From assembly GCF_000744415.1 (NCBI RefSeq), contig NZ_JQLW01000010.1, positions 1-64,000 on the forward strand: DNA of 64,000 bases. Reading direction: 5' to 3'. The position numbers and the translations under genes were made by a program. Shown here piece by piece: positions 19,024 to 29,065 of the stretch; position 1 is the stretch's first letter; each line of letters begins with the position of its first letter. Under the pieces are notes generated by a model. The model searched no databases. It was not told where the DNA came from and worked only from the letters and a program-made list of their open reading frames with translations. The stretch is from Ghiorsea bivora (GTDB lineage Bacteria > Pseudomonadota > Zetaproteobacteria > Mariprofundales > Mariprofundaceae).

Positions 19024-19775
19024 TAAAAAGCCTGTCCAGCCATAAAGAAGTCATTCGTTCGATATTCTTCTTAATTTTTGGTGTGCCTACCTTTTTGCTA
19101 CTCGACAGTGAATATGGTGATGCACTGGTTGGCAATGGGCAATGGGTAGCAACAATTTTAGTATTCCTAGCTTTTATCCGCGCTTACCGAAACGGTACCA
19201 AGCGAGTTCGCAATGTCTTGTTAATTGGCATTATCATTGGGCTTACAGGTGAATACCTTTTTTCCAAAGTATTGAGCATGTACCATTACCGTCTCGATAA
19301 TATTCCGCTTTGGTTGGCTTTTGCCCATGGTCTAATTTTTGCTTGGACACTCAAAATGTCGAAAAAACTGCACAGACAAACATACAATATACATCTGCAA
19401 CGTGTATTGCTCATGATTTCCATCGCATACAGTGTTTTTTGGCTATTCTGGACCAATGATGTTTATGGTTTTGTTGCCGCAGCCACTTTCATGCTTATCT
19501 TGCTCTTCACTAAAAAATCACGCTCCTTTTTCCTCATTATGTTTGTTGTTGTATGTTATATTGAGCTGGTTGGCACAAGCACAGGCTGTTGGTATTGGCC
19601 TGAAACTGCATTTGGCATATTCAACTGGTTACCTAGCGGCAACCCACCCAGCGGTATTGCCGTATTCTATTTTCTGTTTGATGCCATCGTATTTTGGGTA
19701 TACCTGTACCTATTGCATCCCACAACACGATTGCGTTACCAACGCCTACGTAAAGTGACCAGCTCATCACTTTGA
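19020..19775 (+). CDS. Polytopic membrane protein, unknown function
   Basis: The 251-residue protein has about seven predicted membrane helices, for example IRSIFFLIFGVPTFLLL, ILVFLAFIRAY, VLLIGIIIGLTGEYLF and AVFYFLFDAIVFWVYLYLL. Conserved-looking polar residues lie near GTSTGCWYWPE and GNPPSGIA, which could form a site near the membrane surface. I do not recognise the family. The start overlaps the exonuclease stop (ATGA), so it is translationally coupled to that gene and cotranscribed with the sensor kinase. Confidence 0.7.
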   Translation: MIKSLSSHKEVIRSIFFLIFGVPTFLLLDSEYGDALVGNGQWVATILVFLAFIRAYRNGTKRVRNVLLIGIIIGLTGEYLFSKVLSMYHYRLDNIPLWLAFAHGLIFAWTLKMSKKLHRQTYNIHLQRVLLMISIAYSVFWLFWTNDVYGFVAAATFMLILLFTKKSRSFFLIMFVVVCYIELVGTSTGCWYWPETAFGIFNWLPSGNPPSGIAVFYFLFDAIVFWVYLYLLHPTTRLRYQRLRKVTSSSL

Positions 19776-19805
19776 TGTTCACTATACCTAGGTTAAACTT
19801 AACCC

Positions 19806-21839
19806 ATGCCGATTGAAATTTACCCAAGCTTTTACCTGCCCATTGAGCGTATCGATGGTATTGGTCCTGTAGCTGCAAAAAAGCTGCAAAACTTGGGCTA
19901 TCATACTTTAGGTTCTTTATTGTTTCATCTTCCCAAATCATGGATTGATGACCGTATGGTTACCCCCATCAAGGATTTAATCGCCAAACAAGAGGCACGG
20001 GTTCAAGGGGTGATTCAAAGCCGTCGAAGCCATGGTTTTGGGCGCAAAGCGACTGTGCATATCACCCTAGCTGATGATACTGGGGCAAGCATTCAATTAT
20101 CCTTTTTCCATGCCAAGTACATGATGAGTGATGCAAGGTTGCAAGAGGGACAAAAAATTACGGTGCGCGGCATACCCGACAAATGGGGCAATCAATATCA
20201 AATGACACACCCCGATTGGTTGCCCCTTGACCGCTTTCAAGCGGGTTGGGTTGCCAAATATGCATCCTTGGCAGGATTTAACGGCAAAAAAGTGGGCGGA
20301 TGGATAAAAAAAGCCGTGCAAATGCTAGCCAAAGAAGCACAAAGTCCCTTGGACAAACATTTGCCTGACTTCCCCAGCCTTGTCCAAGCTTTAAGCCTGC
20401 TGCACAACAACGAACATTTTGCACCCGACTCTGAAACCATGCAGCAAGCATTAATACGACTGCAACTTGAAGAATTACTGGTGTATTTACAACTCATGCA
20501 ATCCCAACGCAAACAAGCCCAAGTGTTAACCAAAGCAATGCCTGCAACAGAAAAGGAACAAACATTTATCAAGGCTTTGCCTTATGAACTCACTGCAGGG
20601 CAGCAACATGTCTGGCAAGAGATTGGTGATGACTTGGCATCGGGAAAACGTATGCACCGCTTATTGCAGGGTGATGTAGGTGCGGGAAAAACTTGGATTG
20701 CCGCATTAGGTATGGTTCGCCTTGCTGCACACGGTAGACAAAGCGCAATCATGGCTCCCACTGAAGTCTTGGCACAGCAACATGCCGTCACCCTACGTGA
20801 ATTATTAGAGCCACACGGCATTGTAGTTGCCCTGCTCACAGGCAGCACCAAAAAACGCGAACGCAACACCATGCTCAAAGCACTGGCGGCAGGTGATATT
20901 GATGTTTTGGTAGGCACACATGCTCTACTCACCCCTGACGTGGTGTTTCAAGACCTTGGGCTTGCCATGATTGATGAGCAACATCGCTTTGGTGTACAAC
21001 AGCGTTGGGCACTCTCAGAAAAGAATAAAAATGAAGCCGTCCACTTACTCGCCATGACTGCCACACCCATCCCCCGCTCTTTGGCACTTGCATTGTATGG
21101 CGATATGCATCTAAGCATCATGCAAGGCTTGCCCCAAGGGCGAAAAACCATTGAAACACGCGTGATTGCGGCAGATAAAATGCCTGCGCTTGCTAATGCA
21201 GTGCAACGCATGCTTACCCAAGATGGTAGGGTGTATTGGATTGTACCGCGCATTGATGAAGATGATGATATGGTCAGCGTAAATGAACGTTTGGACACTT
21301 TAAAACAACGCTTCCCCCAAGAAAATGTATTGGGTTTACATGGCAAAATGAAAGCCAAGGATAAACAAGATACGCTCAATGCTTTTGCTGATGGTCGTTG
21401 TAAGCTGATTGTCTCCACCACCGTGGTTGAGGTTGGGGTCAATGTACCCGAAGCACGTGTCATTGTGATTGAACATGCGGATATGTATGGCTTAGCCCAG
21501 CTGCATCAGCTTAGAGGACGCGTAGGCAGATCTAACTTACAAAGTTATTGTATGTTAATCTCCAGTAAACTCGCCACTGAAACCGCGCAAAATAGATTAA
21601 AACTGATGACCACATGCTATGATGGGTTACAACTCGCTGAAGCAGATCTGCAACACCGCGGTGCAGGCGATGCCGTGGGTACACGCCAAAGTGGTGAAGC
21701 AGGATTTCGACTGATTGACCCAGCCTTGGATGCCGATTTGATTCGACAGTGGTGTGCTAGCCCTATCTTAAACCAACTGGAACAAGTGCCAGAACCTATG
21801 CTTAGATTTTGGCGACCGCTTGCTGAAGAAGTCGATTAA
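19806..21839 (+). CDS. recG: ATP-dependent DNA helicase RecG
   Basis: The 677-residue RecG reverses stalled replication forks and migrates branched DNA. The N-terminal wedge/OB domain spans about residues 1-240 (RIDGIGPVAAKKLQNLGY). The helicase motifs are present: Walker A GDVGAGKTW, the DEQH box IDEQHRFGVQQR, TATPIPR, and the C-terminal RGRVGRS and HRGAGDAVGTRQSG signatures. The length is normal. The ATG at 19806 lies 30 bp after the membrane-protein gene. Confidence 0.97.
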   Translation: MPIEIYPSFYLPIERIDGIGPVAAKKLQNLGYHTLGSLLFHLPKSWIDDRMVTPIKDLIAKQEARVQGVIQSRRSHGFGRKATVHITLADDTGASIQLSFFHAKYMMSDARLQEGQKITVRGIPDKWGNQYQMTHPDWLPLDRFQAGWVAKYASLAGFNGKKVGGWIKKAVQMLAKEAQSPLDKHLPDFPSLVQALSLLHNNEHFAPDSETMQQALIRLQLEELLVYLQLMQSQRKQAQVLTKAMPATEKEQTFIKALPYELTAGQQHVWQEIGDDLASGKRMHRLLQGDVGAGKTWIAALGMVRLAAHGRQSAIMAPTEVLAQQHAVTLRELLEPHGIVVALLTGSTKKRERNTMLKALAAGDIDVLVGTHALLTPDVVFQDLGLAMIDEQHRFGVQQRWALSEKNKNEAVHLLAMTATPIPRSLALALYGDMHLSIMQGLPQGRKTIETRVIAADKMPALANAVQRMLTQDGRVYWIVPRIDEDDDMVSVNERLDTLKQRFPQENVLGLHGKMKAKDKQDTLNAFADGRCKLIVSTTVVEVGVNVPEARVIVIEHADMYGLAQLHQLRGRVGRSNLQSYCMLISSKLATETAQNRLKLMTTCYDGLQLAEADLQHRGAGDAVGTRQSGEAGFRLIDPALDADLIRQWCASPILNQLEQVPEPMLRFWRPLAEEVD

Positions 21840-21847
21840 TAAACTGG

Positions 21848-21964
21848 TTAATAAACCAAATAGGTCACAACAAAAACCAATAACAAAAGAAATGATACGC
21901 GTTGCAAAAAACGCTTTTGTTTGCTGCTCAGCTTCTGTGCTTGGCTACGCCTATTCCAATCCAT
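21848..21964 (-). CDS. Small single-span membrane protein (38 residues)
   Basis: The frame is open from 22057, but an ATG at 21964 preceded by AAAAGGAGAGCCC is the likely start. The 38-residue product has a basic N-terminus (WNRRSQAQKLSSKQKRFLQR) and one hydrophobic helix at the end (VSFLLLLVFVVTYLVY). It would be an inner-membrane peptide with the N-terminus inside. Its stop is 9 bp from the recG stop, in convergent orientation. It is not recognised as a named family; the strong ribosome-binding site is the main support. Confidence 0.5.
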   Translation of the reverse strand: MDWNRRSQAQKLSSKQKRFLQRVSFLLLLVFVVTYLVY

Positions 21965-22036
21965 GGGCTCTCCTTTTATCTTTGCCACTCTATATATAGC
22001 AGAGTAGTCAAAAGAACGCAAAAAAGAGTGCCATAT

Positions 22037-22079
22037 AAAAAAACCTTCACAACACAAAATAGGTTGCGAAGGTTTTTAT
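22037..22079 (-). terminator. Rho-independent terminator after trx (probably bidirectional)
   Basis: The arms are AAAAACCTTCACAAC (22039-22053) and GTTGCGAAGGTTTTT (22063-22077), nearly perfect complements around a 9-base loop. A T-run follows in the trx direction (the A-run on the plus strand before 22041). The A/T runs on both sides would let it work in either direction. Confidence 0.8.
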
Positions 22080-22100
22080 AAAAAGCGTCTTAAAGTTGTA

Positions 22101-22475
22101 CTATGCTTTCTTTTCTGCTTGCTCTTTAGCCACTGCAGCCCGAACTTCATCCATATCCACTTCTTTGATTTGTTTCACCAAATCTTCCAATGCATTTTTA
22201 GGCAATGCGCCTGCTTGTGAAAAAATCACAATATTCTCACGAATCACCATCAACGTCGGAATAGAACGAATATTAAACTGCGCCCCCAATTGTTGCTCAA
22301 CTTCTGTATTCACCTTGGCAAACATCACATCGGGATGATTCTTAGAAACTTCTTCATATGTTGGCGCAAAAGCTTTACATGGTCCACACCAAGGTGCCCA
22401 AAAATCAATAATAGTGATAGCACTATTACTTACCTTTTCTTCAAAATTTGCTGCTGTTAAATCCACTGTTGCCAT
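22101..22475 (-). CDS. trxA: Thioredoxin
   Basis: The 124-residue thioredoxin reduces disulfides in the cytoplasm through the WAPWCGPCK active site (C30 and C33). The cis-proline is in RSIPTLMV. The fold is standard, and a charged tail of about 20 residues (DMDEVRAAVAKEQAEKKA) extends beyond the usual end. I use the ATG at 22475 behind AGGAG with 7-base spacing; a GTG immediately before it is the alternative. It stands alone, with its own terminator. Confidence 0.93.
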   Translation of the reverse strand: MATVDLTAANFEEKVSNSAITIIDFWAPWCGPCKAFAPTYEEVSKNHPDVMFAKVNTEVEQQLGAQFNIRSIPTLMVIRENIVIFSQAGALPKNALEDLVKQIKEVDMDEVRAAVAKEQAEKKA

Positions 22476-22534
22476 CACTGCTCTCCTGTTAATATATTAT
22501 CATATGCTAATATATAAGGCTTTGTTTTTTTAAT

Positions 22535-24490
22535 TCAACCCCTATCTTTATATTGCGCACAGAAAACTTTGATATCTTGTATATAAGCCTGATATTCTTC
22601 TTGCATCACATCGCTCAATCCTGCTGCTGCATAATGCTGAATATCATGCAGCCTTGCCAATTGATACCATTTTCCCGCTTCAATTCGTACCAACCACTGC
22701 TGTACAGTCTCCCCATTTCTACGCCCTAAACCAACCATGGCTAAAGCTTGCTCTATTTTCAACCAATCTTGAGCCTCTTTTTCCACTGTCTTTGCATCTG
22801 CATGTTGCTTTGTTTTCACCCTTCTTAACACCCGAATCGTAAGGTAACCAAATAAGATACTTAGCAATATATACCACCATTGCTTATCAATTTCGCTATC
22901 GCCATAGCGCCACTTTTTAAACTGAAAACGAATATCTGAAAACCAGTCCCAAAGCCCTTGAAACTGGCTTTGCTTCGCATTTTCAATGCTGAACCAATTT
23001 GGTGGTGTATTATCAATATTTATCCATGTATCATCAACTTTGGCAACCGCCCAAGCATGGGCATCACGCCCACGCACAAGATATAAATCTTTATCAGCAT
23101 CATATTCTGACATGCTAAATCCCACCGCATACCGCGTAGGAATACCCAAAGCTCGCAGCAGCAACACCGTCGCCGATGCAAAATATTCACAATGACCTTG
23201 TTTATCCTCAAGCAGAAAAGATGAAAGCGGTGTTTGGGCTGATTGTTGGCTGATTTGTAGCCATGTGGTGTAAGTATATTGCTGCAAAAAATATTGGTGT
23301 AAAACTTTAATCACCTTTTCTACACCATATTTATTTTTAATCTCATGCAAATCAAGCATGGCGACCACCTTAGCGACTGCCTCTTTTTCATTCTTAGGAA
23401 TATCCAAGTCACTTCGTTGTACTTCACCCCTTAGCATAAACTTATGAACATCTTGATAAAAAACATCATAAGCAGCAAAAGGCGGTAAACCTTGTATCTC
23501 CACCCTTTGCCCCTGCCGAATGCTTAAACTTTTCACATCAAGCTTGGCAATAGCAAGCGTGTTCATGGGCAAAGCCAATACATGTTTATCACCATCAAAA
23601 CTTTGATAAAATGTTAAATGCGAAGTACCAAGCTCTCCTTCATACAATTGCCATCTCTCATGGATATAAGGAATATTAATATCCTTCCATCCACCACCAA
23701 ACCATGTTTGCCCACGGTAACGCTGGTAAGTACCTTCCAATAACAACATCGGCTCGCTTCGTTTTTTTTCACTTTTTACACGAAACAACACACTATCGGA
23801 TAATTGTAAGCGCCCCACTTCACCAATGGCTGTGCTGCCCTGATGTCCATCGTTATAACTGAGCAGCCACGCATTCATTTTGGCTTGCAAGCGCATTTGT
23901 AAATCTTGCATACCATAAACAATGCCCATGCCCATCACTTCAGCGAGCAAAAATATCGCAATCAATAGCAAAACATAACGTGTTTGTTTGTAATGCTGTT
24001 GAACAAGTATAAAAGCAAGTAATAATGCAGAGATACCTGTAAAATAAACCCAACCTTGGTGCACTGTTGCCCCTGCACTTAATAAACAAACAAAGATAAA
24101 CAAGACCGATACATCAAACCAAGTCGGTTGTATTACATGTTTACGCTGAAAAAATAATAAAGCACTGCTAGGTACAAGATGCTGTTTATACAAATATTGC
24201 AAGAGCAACAAAGGTAATAAAGCCAAAGGCAAAAGACGTATGCTAGGCAAGATAGCTTTAGAAGCATTGTCATCCAACCAATAAAACACAAAGACAGCTG
24301 CAATAATTAACCCACATAAATTACCGATTTGATAAAATGCATTGTATTCAAAGTTATATTGCCCACGTTTGATATATGCGCCGCATAACAACAAACCCAG
24401 CAAACCTGCCAGCCACAAAACATCGGTTAACCAACCCCAAAATAATAAGGAAAACAGCGTGAGTATAAACATCAATAAAGGCTGTTTCAT
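22535..24490 (-). CDS. TgpA-like transmembrane transglutaminase (DUF3488 + transglutaminase core)
   Basis: The 651-residue inner-membrane protein has about six N-terminal helices (DUF3488 region, residues 1-190), then a periplasmic transglutaminase-like domain. The catalytic triad is Cys in QGHCEYFASA, His in GRDAHAWAVA and Asp in WINIDNTPPN. One membrane helix (WWYILLSILFGYLTI) and a cytoplasmic tail follow. The ATG at 24490 overlaps the DUF58 stop (ATGA); the frame also opens at a TTG three codons earlier. It is the third gene of a MoxR-DUF58-TgpA operon found widely in proteobacteria. Its periplasmic substrate is unknown. Confidence 0.92.
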   Translation of the reverse strand: MKQPLLMFILTLFSLLFWGWLTDVLWLAGLLGLLLCGAYIKRGQYNFEYNAFYQIGNLCGLIIAAVFVFYWLDDNASKAILPSIRLLPLALLPLLLLQYLYKQHLVPSSALLFFQRKHVIQPTWFDVSVLFIFVCLLSAGATVHQGWVYFTGISALLLAFILVQQHYKQTRYVLLLIAIFLLAEVMGMGIVYGMQDLQMRLQAKMNAWLLSYNDGHQGSTAIGEVGRLQLSDSVLFRVKSEKKRSEPMLLLEGTYQRYRGQTWFGGGWKDINIPYIHERWQLYEGELGTSHLTFYQSFDGDKHVLALPMNTLAIAKLDVKSLSIRQGQRVEIQGLPPFAAYDVFYQDVHKFMLRGEVQRSDLDIPKNEKEAVAKVVAMLDLHEIKNKYGVEKVIKVLHQYFLQQYTYTTWLQISQQSAQTPLSSFLLEDKQGHCEYFASATVLLLRALGIPTRYAVGFSMSEYDADKDLYLVRGRDAHAWAVAKVDDTWINIDNTPPNWFSIENAKQSQFQGLWDWFSDIRFQFKKWRYGDSEIDKQWWYILLSILFGYLTIRVLRRVKTKQHADAKTVEKEAQDWLKIEQALAMVGLGRRNGETVQQWLVRIEAGKWYQLARLHDIQHYAAAGLSDVMQEEYQAYIQDIKVFCAQYKDRG

Positions 24491-25887
24491 GATTGCCAAA
24501 CCAATGCATCCAAATCTTGTTGAATGCGCCCCATGCGTAAGCCAAATACATGCTCACTGCGGATAAGTTTTTCATCCGAGCCCTGTATCACCAACACCAA
24601 ACAAGGCACGGATAAAGCTAATAATTGTTGCAATAGTAATTGTCTGGACGCATCCCAAGTGGAGGCAATTAAAACACAGCCATTTAAACGTTCTGCTTGC
24701 TGCAATAGCATTTGCGACAAACCTTTAAAATCACCTGCACATGGTTGTAGCGTTGCTAAGCTTTCCAACATTTGTTCAGCATGAGCAATGGATCTGCCTG
24801 TAAGTGTATGTTCTGCTTTGCCTTGTTCACCAACAAACAACAAGTCTAACAACATCTCTTGCCCATGTTCATCCATTGCAAAACCTGCTGCAACTGACAC
24901 CGCTTCTTCAAGCTTTGCCCAATGTTTAGAGCTGACAAAATTATCCACCACCAATGCTGCACGCGAAAAGTATTCTTCCTGATAATTTTTCACCAATGGC
25001 GTTTGTAAACGCGCAAGACTAGGCCAAAACACGCGTCGTAAGGCATCTCCTGCCTGATATTCTCGCAAATGACTAAACTCTTCAGCATCACCCATATGCG
25101 AAGCTTGTGCAACGCCCCCCTGCTGAAATGCCCGCTTACCACCCCACATCAAATCATGGGGTAAACGATATGCTTTGGGTAACACAAGCATGCGATTAAA
25201 GACATCATGCTCTTCAAACGAGTACACCAAACCCAAAGGTTCAGCCAAACGCAACCTCAGCTTGCTCAAATGAATATACCCCCGCCGCATAGGGGTTAAT
25301 GCCATTGTGATGGTCTTGCTTTGCCCCGCTTGGATATGCCCGATGGTTTCAGGTGTAAAGATTGCCCCACGCAACCAATCTTGTAACCAAACAAAGCGGT
25401 AGAACCCTGTGTGTCTATCATACCAATTTCGCTTTTCTTCATTGGGCTCTCTCATATTGATAAACTGTAAAAGCGTAGGTTTATATTGCGGTAATCGCTC
25501 TGTAATGCTCAGTTTATATACATCTTGAGCTGAAGTATTAGCTATAAAAACACGGTATGTTATGGCTGTATCCACTGTGGCGAACTTGGGCACATCCCGA
25601 TGCATTTCAAAACATGGTTTACGCTTTACAGCGCTTTTCAGCCACACCACCAATAATGCCATCAGCAAAAGTGCAACCAGCAAAGCAAACAATTGGTAAA
25701 TGGATGATAATTTAATATTGGCACCCAATATTAAGGTAAGCAATATCGTAGCAGCCACAGCCAAACCTAAGCTTGATAATCGTTGCTTAAACTTATCACT
25801 CCAAAATGTAATGCGGCTAAGCCCTTGCAATAACCAAGCACGATAACGAAGCTGAAAGCCTTGTACCAAACCTTGCCATCTATTCAT
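24487..25887 (-). CDS. DUF58 domain membrane protein (MoxR-associated)
   Basis: The 466-residue protein has two membrane helices near residues 37-90 (LAVAATILLTLILGANI; LFALLVALLLMALLVVWL) and a beta-sandwich-like stretch. The DUF58 signature follows at about 290-340 (REYQAGDALRRVFWPSLAR). DUF58 proteins have a von Willebrand factor A-like part and are thought to be clients or adaptors of MoxR AAA+ ATPases. The start ATG lies 9 bp after the moxR stop, and the end overlaps the transglutaminase gene. Confidence 0.9.
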   Translation of the reverse strand: MNRWQGLVQGFQLRYRAWLLQGLSRITFWSDKFKQRLSSLGLAVAATILLTLILGANIKLSSIYQLFALLVALLLMALLVVWLKSAVKRKPCFEMHRDVPKFATVDTAITYRVFIANTSAQDVYKLSITERLPQYKPTLLQFINMREPNEEKRNWYDRHTGFYRFVWLQDWLRGAIFTPETIGHIQAGQSKTITMALTPMRRGYIHLSKLRLRLAEPLGLVYSFEEHDVFNRMLVLPKAYRLPHDLMWGGKRAFQQGGVAQASHMGDAEEFSHLREYQAGDALRRVFWPSLARLQTPLVKNYQEEYFSRAALVVDNFVSSKHWAKLEEAVSVAAGFAMDEHGQEMLLDLLFVGEQGKAEHTLTGRSIAHAEQMLESLATLQPCAGDFKGLSQMLLQQAERLNGCVLIASTWDASRQLLLQQLLALSVPCLVLVIQGSDEKLIRSEHVFGLRMGRIQQDLDALVWQS

Positions 25888-25896
25888 CTGGCACCA

Positions 25897-26820
25897 TCAC
25901 TGTGGGATAACAAGCTGCTCCAATATTTCTGCAACTACATGAGATGCATTCAGCCCTGCATATTTAAGCTGAGGCTCCAATACTAAGCGATGTGCAATCA
26001 CAGGGCTTGCTGCCTCTTGCACATGATCAGGTGTGATAAAATCTTGCCCATCCATCAATGCCAAGGCTTGAGAAATTTGTTTTAACCCTAGCGAAGCACG
26101 CGGGCTTGCACCAAGCTTCACCCCTTCATGACTACGGGTACGCTGTACAATATCCACAATATAGCCTTTCATCGCATCGCTGATAAACACCTCAGCAACA
26201 GCTTGTTGCAACTGCAATACTTCCTCAACACTGACCACAGGCTGTAAGTTATGCAGTGGGTGTAAAGTTTGTTTGTCCAACATTTCAATTTCTTGCGCTT
26301 TGGATACATAACCCAAGGCAAAAGACATCATAAAACGGTCAAGTTGTGCTTCAGGCAAAGGATAAGTGCCATGAAATTCCACTGGATTTTGCGTTGCCAT
26401 GACAAAAAACGGGGCTTCTAACTTGCGTGTTTTCCCTTCCACACTTACTTGGTATTCACTCATGGCTTCCAACAATGCCGACTGGGTACGCGGGCTAGCG
26501 CGGTTGATTTCATCAGCAAGTAAGATATGGGTAAACACAGGACCTGCACGAAATTCAAAGTCTTGCTGTTGTTGTTTATACACCGATACCCCCACAATAT
26601 CACTGGGCATCAAATCAGGTGTAAATTGAATGCGTTTAAAGTCTGCAGATACGGATTTTGCCAAGGCTTTGGCGAGTGTTGTTTTTCCTGTGCCGGGCAA
26701 ATCTTCAAGCAACACATGCCCACCTGCAACAAAACTTGCCAGCAACCAGCGAATAGCATGCTGCTCATGTTGAATCACTTGTTGGATATTCACTTCAATT
26801 TTTCGAATCAAGTTTTGCAC
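25897..26820 (-). CDS. MoxR-family AAA+ ATPase
   Basis: The 307-residue ATPase has Walker A at LPGTGKTT (about residue 41), Walker B ILLADEINRA, the sensor and arginine-finger region TYPLPEAQLDRFM, and the C-terminal lid with GASPRASLGL. MoxR proteins are chaperone-like ATPases that remodel or activate partner proteins, often VWA-containing ones such as DUF58 proteins. The start is GTG 26820, behind GGAG with 7-base spacing. It leads a three-gene operon with DUF58 and the transglutaminase. Confidence 0.93.
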   Translation of the reverse strand: MQNLIRKIEVNIQQVIQHEQHAIRWLLASFVAGGHVLLEDLPGTGKTTLAKALAKSVSADFKRIQFTPDLMPSDIVGVSVYKQQQQDFEFRAGPVFTHILLADEINRASPRTQSALLEAMSEYQVSVEGKTRKLEAPFFVMATQNPVEFHGTYPLPEAQLDRFMMSFALGYVSKAQEIEMLDKQTLHPLHNLQPVVSVEEVLQLQQAVAEVFISDAMKGYIVDIVQRTRSHEGVKLGASPRASLGLKQISQALALMDGQDFITPDHVQEAASPVIAHRLVLEPQLKYAGLNASHVVAEILEQLVIPQ

Positions 26821-26866
26821 GCAAGCACTCCATTAAAGCCATATATTTTCAACAAAAAGCATCACT

Positions 26867-29005
26867 TTATGAAGCTAACCTACGAAGCTCAGCATCTGCC
26901 ATGCGTAAATTTTCACTCATATCATGCCCCAAACGCATCAAAACACGCATACCCAAATCGGCATGTTGCGCACAAAGTTTTTTTAGCTGTTTATGTTGAA
27001 AAACAGCCACTTCACCACCCACAATGACATGCGCATCAGCAGAGCGTTCTCCGGGTTCTAAAAAAGCAATCTCACCCACCGTCATCCCAGGACCAAAACT
27101 GGCAAGCCGTAGCTTTCTTTTCTTAGCATAAGGTAATAATATTTCAATTTCACCGCGCAAAATGACAAACAACTCTTCCCCAAAATCCCCACTATGAAAA
27201 AGAAAGTCTCCTTTTTTTATTTTTTTTGTTTTAAAAAATGGGTGTAAAATTTCTCGTTCTTTTGCATTAAAAACAGACATCAACTCCGTTTCATCCAAAC
27301 TCACTGCGTGGTTCTCCTCTGTGGAAGTACCACAAAGCCCTTTTAACAATTCACTCTCTGCGTATTCTAAAGCTCTGTCTGAGTCTGCAAAGGCACGCAG
27401 ACGTGTTTTTTTATGATAAGGCACCAAGCGTTCATGCCTATGTCCCTCGCGTTTTACCAAGCCCATACTTTTGGGAACATGCGCCAGAATCAGCTCGCCG
27501 CCTCGGTCATGCATCATGCCATTCATGTGTTCAATCAAACGCAGTGCAGTTAAATCCACCTGATTGACACCACGCATATCCAAAATAATATATTTAGCAC
27601 GCTTTAAATCATTTGCCATAGTGTCAAACAAGTGATCTGTTGTACCAAAAAACAATGTACCTTTAAGGTTATAACCCACAATACTTTCGGCATGACTTGT
27701 CAAACATTTGCATTCTTTTTTAATTCTACGTCGCAATGATGTACGCTCACCAACTGTCCAACGCCGTTGAATCACTGCCGATTGCACTTGTGTTCGAATA
27801 AATTCAATAGCTGCCAATAAAATACCCAAACCAACAGCAACCATAAGGTCATAAGACACCGTAACCCCTGTAACAACAACGGCAATTAGACCATCAATTC
27901 TCGCTTGTGGAGAAGCCAACCAACGCGGAATATCTTTATCCAACATGCCAAAGATAGCGACATGAAGAATAATACCTGCAAATACACTGATGGGTAAGAT
28001 GGCTGCAATAGGTCCCATAAATAAAATAAGTAACAGCATGCCAATGCCTGTCACCAAACCTGTCCATAATCGACCACCGCTTTGAATGGCAACCAAGGTT
28101 GCCCCGGTTGTACCAGCGCCAGCCATACCCCCAGCTAAAGCACTCAACATATGCCCTGCACCCTGCCCCATCAGTTCGCGTTGGGCATCATGACGTTCGC
28201 CTGTGGATACATCGGCAATCACTGCCGTGAGCAAGGTATCTAAAGATGCCAACACCGCCAAAGCTAGTGCAGAACCCGCCATAAGCAGCCAAGGAAAATC
28301 GGCACTGTTTTCTAAACGAATACCAAAATGTAAGTCGGTAATACTTGGCAAACTACCTACCACCCAAAATGATGGAGTGATATGCCCTTGTATCAAAGAA
28401 AAAGCATGGAATGCAAGTGTGCCAGCCACCAAACCCAAAATTGTACCGGGAACTTTTTTAATCCATCGCGGCAACCACGCCATGCTTGCCAAAGTGATAC
28501 CTGCCGCTGCCATAGGCACCCAAGCTCCTTGGGCCATGGTTAAATCCGAATCTCCACCCAAAATAGACGATGATTGCGACATAATCATCAAAATCGCCGA
28601 GCCTGTCATAAAGCCTGAGACCACGGGGTATGGAATAAATTTAATCAAGTGACCTAACCTAAGCCCACCAATTATGATTTGAAAAAGACCTGCCAAGGCA
28701 ACGGTTATCAGTGTCGCCGTCACCAGCGCATCCCCCATAAGCCCTGTTGCAGCAAGTGCTGCTATTGCACCTGACAATAAAACCAAGGTTGGTCCTGTAG
28801 GAGCTGCAACCAAACCAGAAGTACCCCGAAATAAACCCGAAGCAATACATAAACATGCTGCTGCAACCAAACCTGACATGGCTGCTGCTGCTGGATCATT
28901 GGTATAAGGCGACCATAGGGTAATACCAAAAGCCATCGCTTGCGGCAATACCAACGCCGAAGCTGACAAACCACCCCACACATCACCCATTGGAATTTTC
29001 TTCAT
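26867..29005 (-). CDS. SulP-family anion transporter fused to STAS and cNMP-binding domains
   Basis: The 712-residue protein begins with the SLC26/SulP transport domain (residues 1-400; about 12-14 helices; GLSASALVLPQAMAFGI, GTSGLVAAPTGPT). A STAS domain follows at about 440-545 (AKYIILDMRGVNQVDLTALR). A C-terminal cyclic-nucleotide-binding-like domain at about 570-695 has FHSGDFGEELFVILRGEIE and GMTVGEIAFLEPGERSADA. SulP proteins carry sulfate, bicarbonate or dicarboxylates. The added cNMP domain suggests ligand-gated regulation of transport. The substrate is not predictable here. It is monocistronic by spacing. Confidence 0.9.
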   Translation of the reverse strand: MKKIPMGDVWGGLSASALVLPQAMAFGITLWSPYTNDPAAAAMSGLVAAACLCIASGLFRGTSGLVAAPTGPTLVLLSGAIAALAATGLMGDALVTATLITVALAGLFQIIIGGLRLGHLIKFIPYPVVSGFMTGSAILMIMSQSSSILGGDSDLTMAQGAWVPMAAAGITLASMAWLPRWIKKVPGTILGLVAGTLAFHAFSLIQGHITPSFWVVGSLPSITDLHFGIRLENSADFPWLLMAGSALALAVLASLDTLLTAVIADVSTGERHDAQRELMGQGAGHMLSALAGGMAGAGTTGATLVAIQSGGRLWTGLVTGIGMLLLILFMGPIAAILPISVFAGIILHVAIFGMLDKDIPRWLASPQARIDGLIAVVVTGVTVSYDLMVAVGLGILLAAIEFIRTQVQSAVIQRRWTVGERTSLRRRIKKECKCLTSHAESIVGYNLKGTLFFGTTDHLFDTMANDLKRAKYIILDMRGVNQVDLTALRLIEHMNGMMHDRGGELILAHVPKSMGLVKREGHRHERLVPYHKKTRLRAFADSDRALEYAESELLKGLCGTSTEENHAVSLDETELMSVFNAKEREILHPFFKTKKIKKGDFLFHSGDFGEELFVILRGEIEILLPYAKKRKLRLASFGPGMTVGEIAFLEPGERSADAHVIVGGEVAVFQHKQLKKLCAQHADLGMRVLMRLGHDMSENLRMADAELRRLAS

Positions 29006-29065
29006 ACTAAAGCTTACGACCTAGCACCACGATATTCAATACCGTATGATACAAACCATACTGAT

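Noticed and set aside
20948-21463. 171-codon frame antisense to recG
   Set aside because: It is a Ser/Arg/Thr-rich shadow of the recG coding strand with no start signals.
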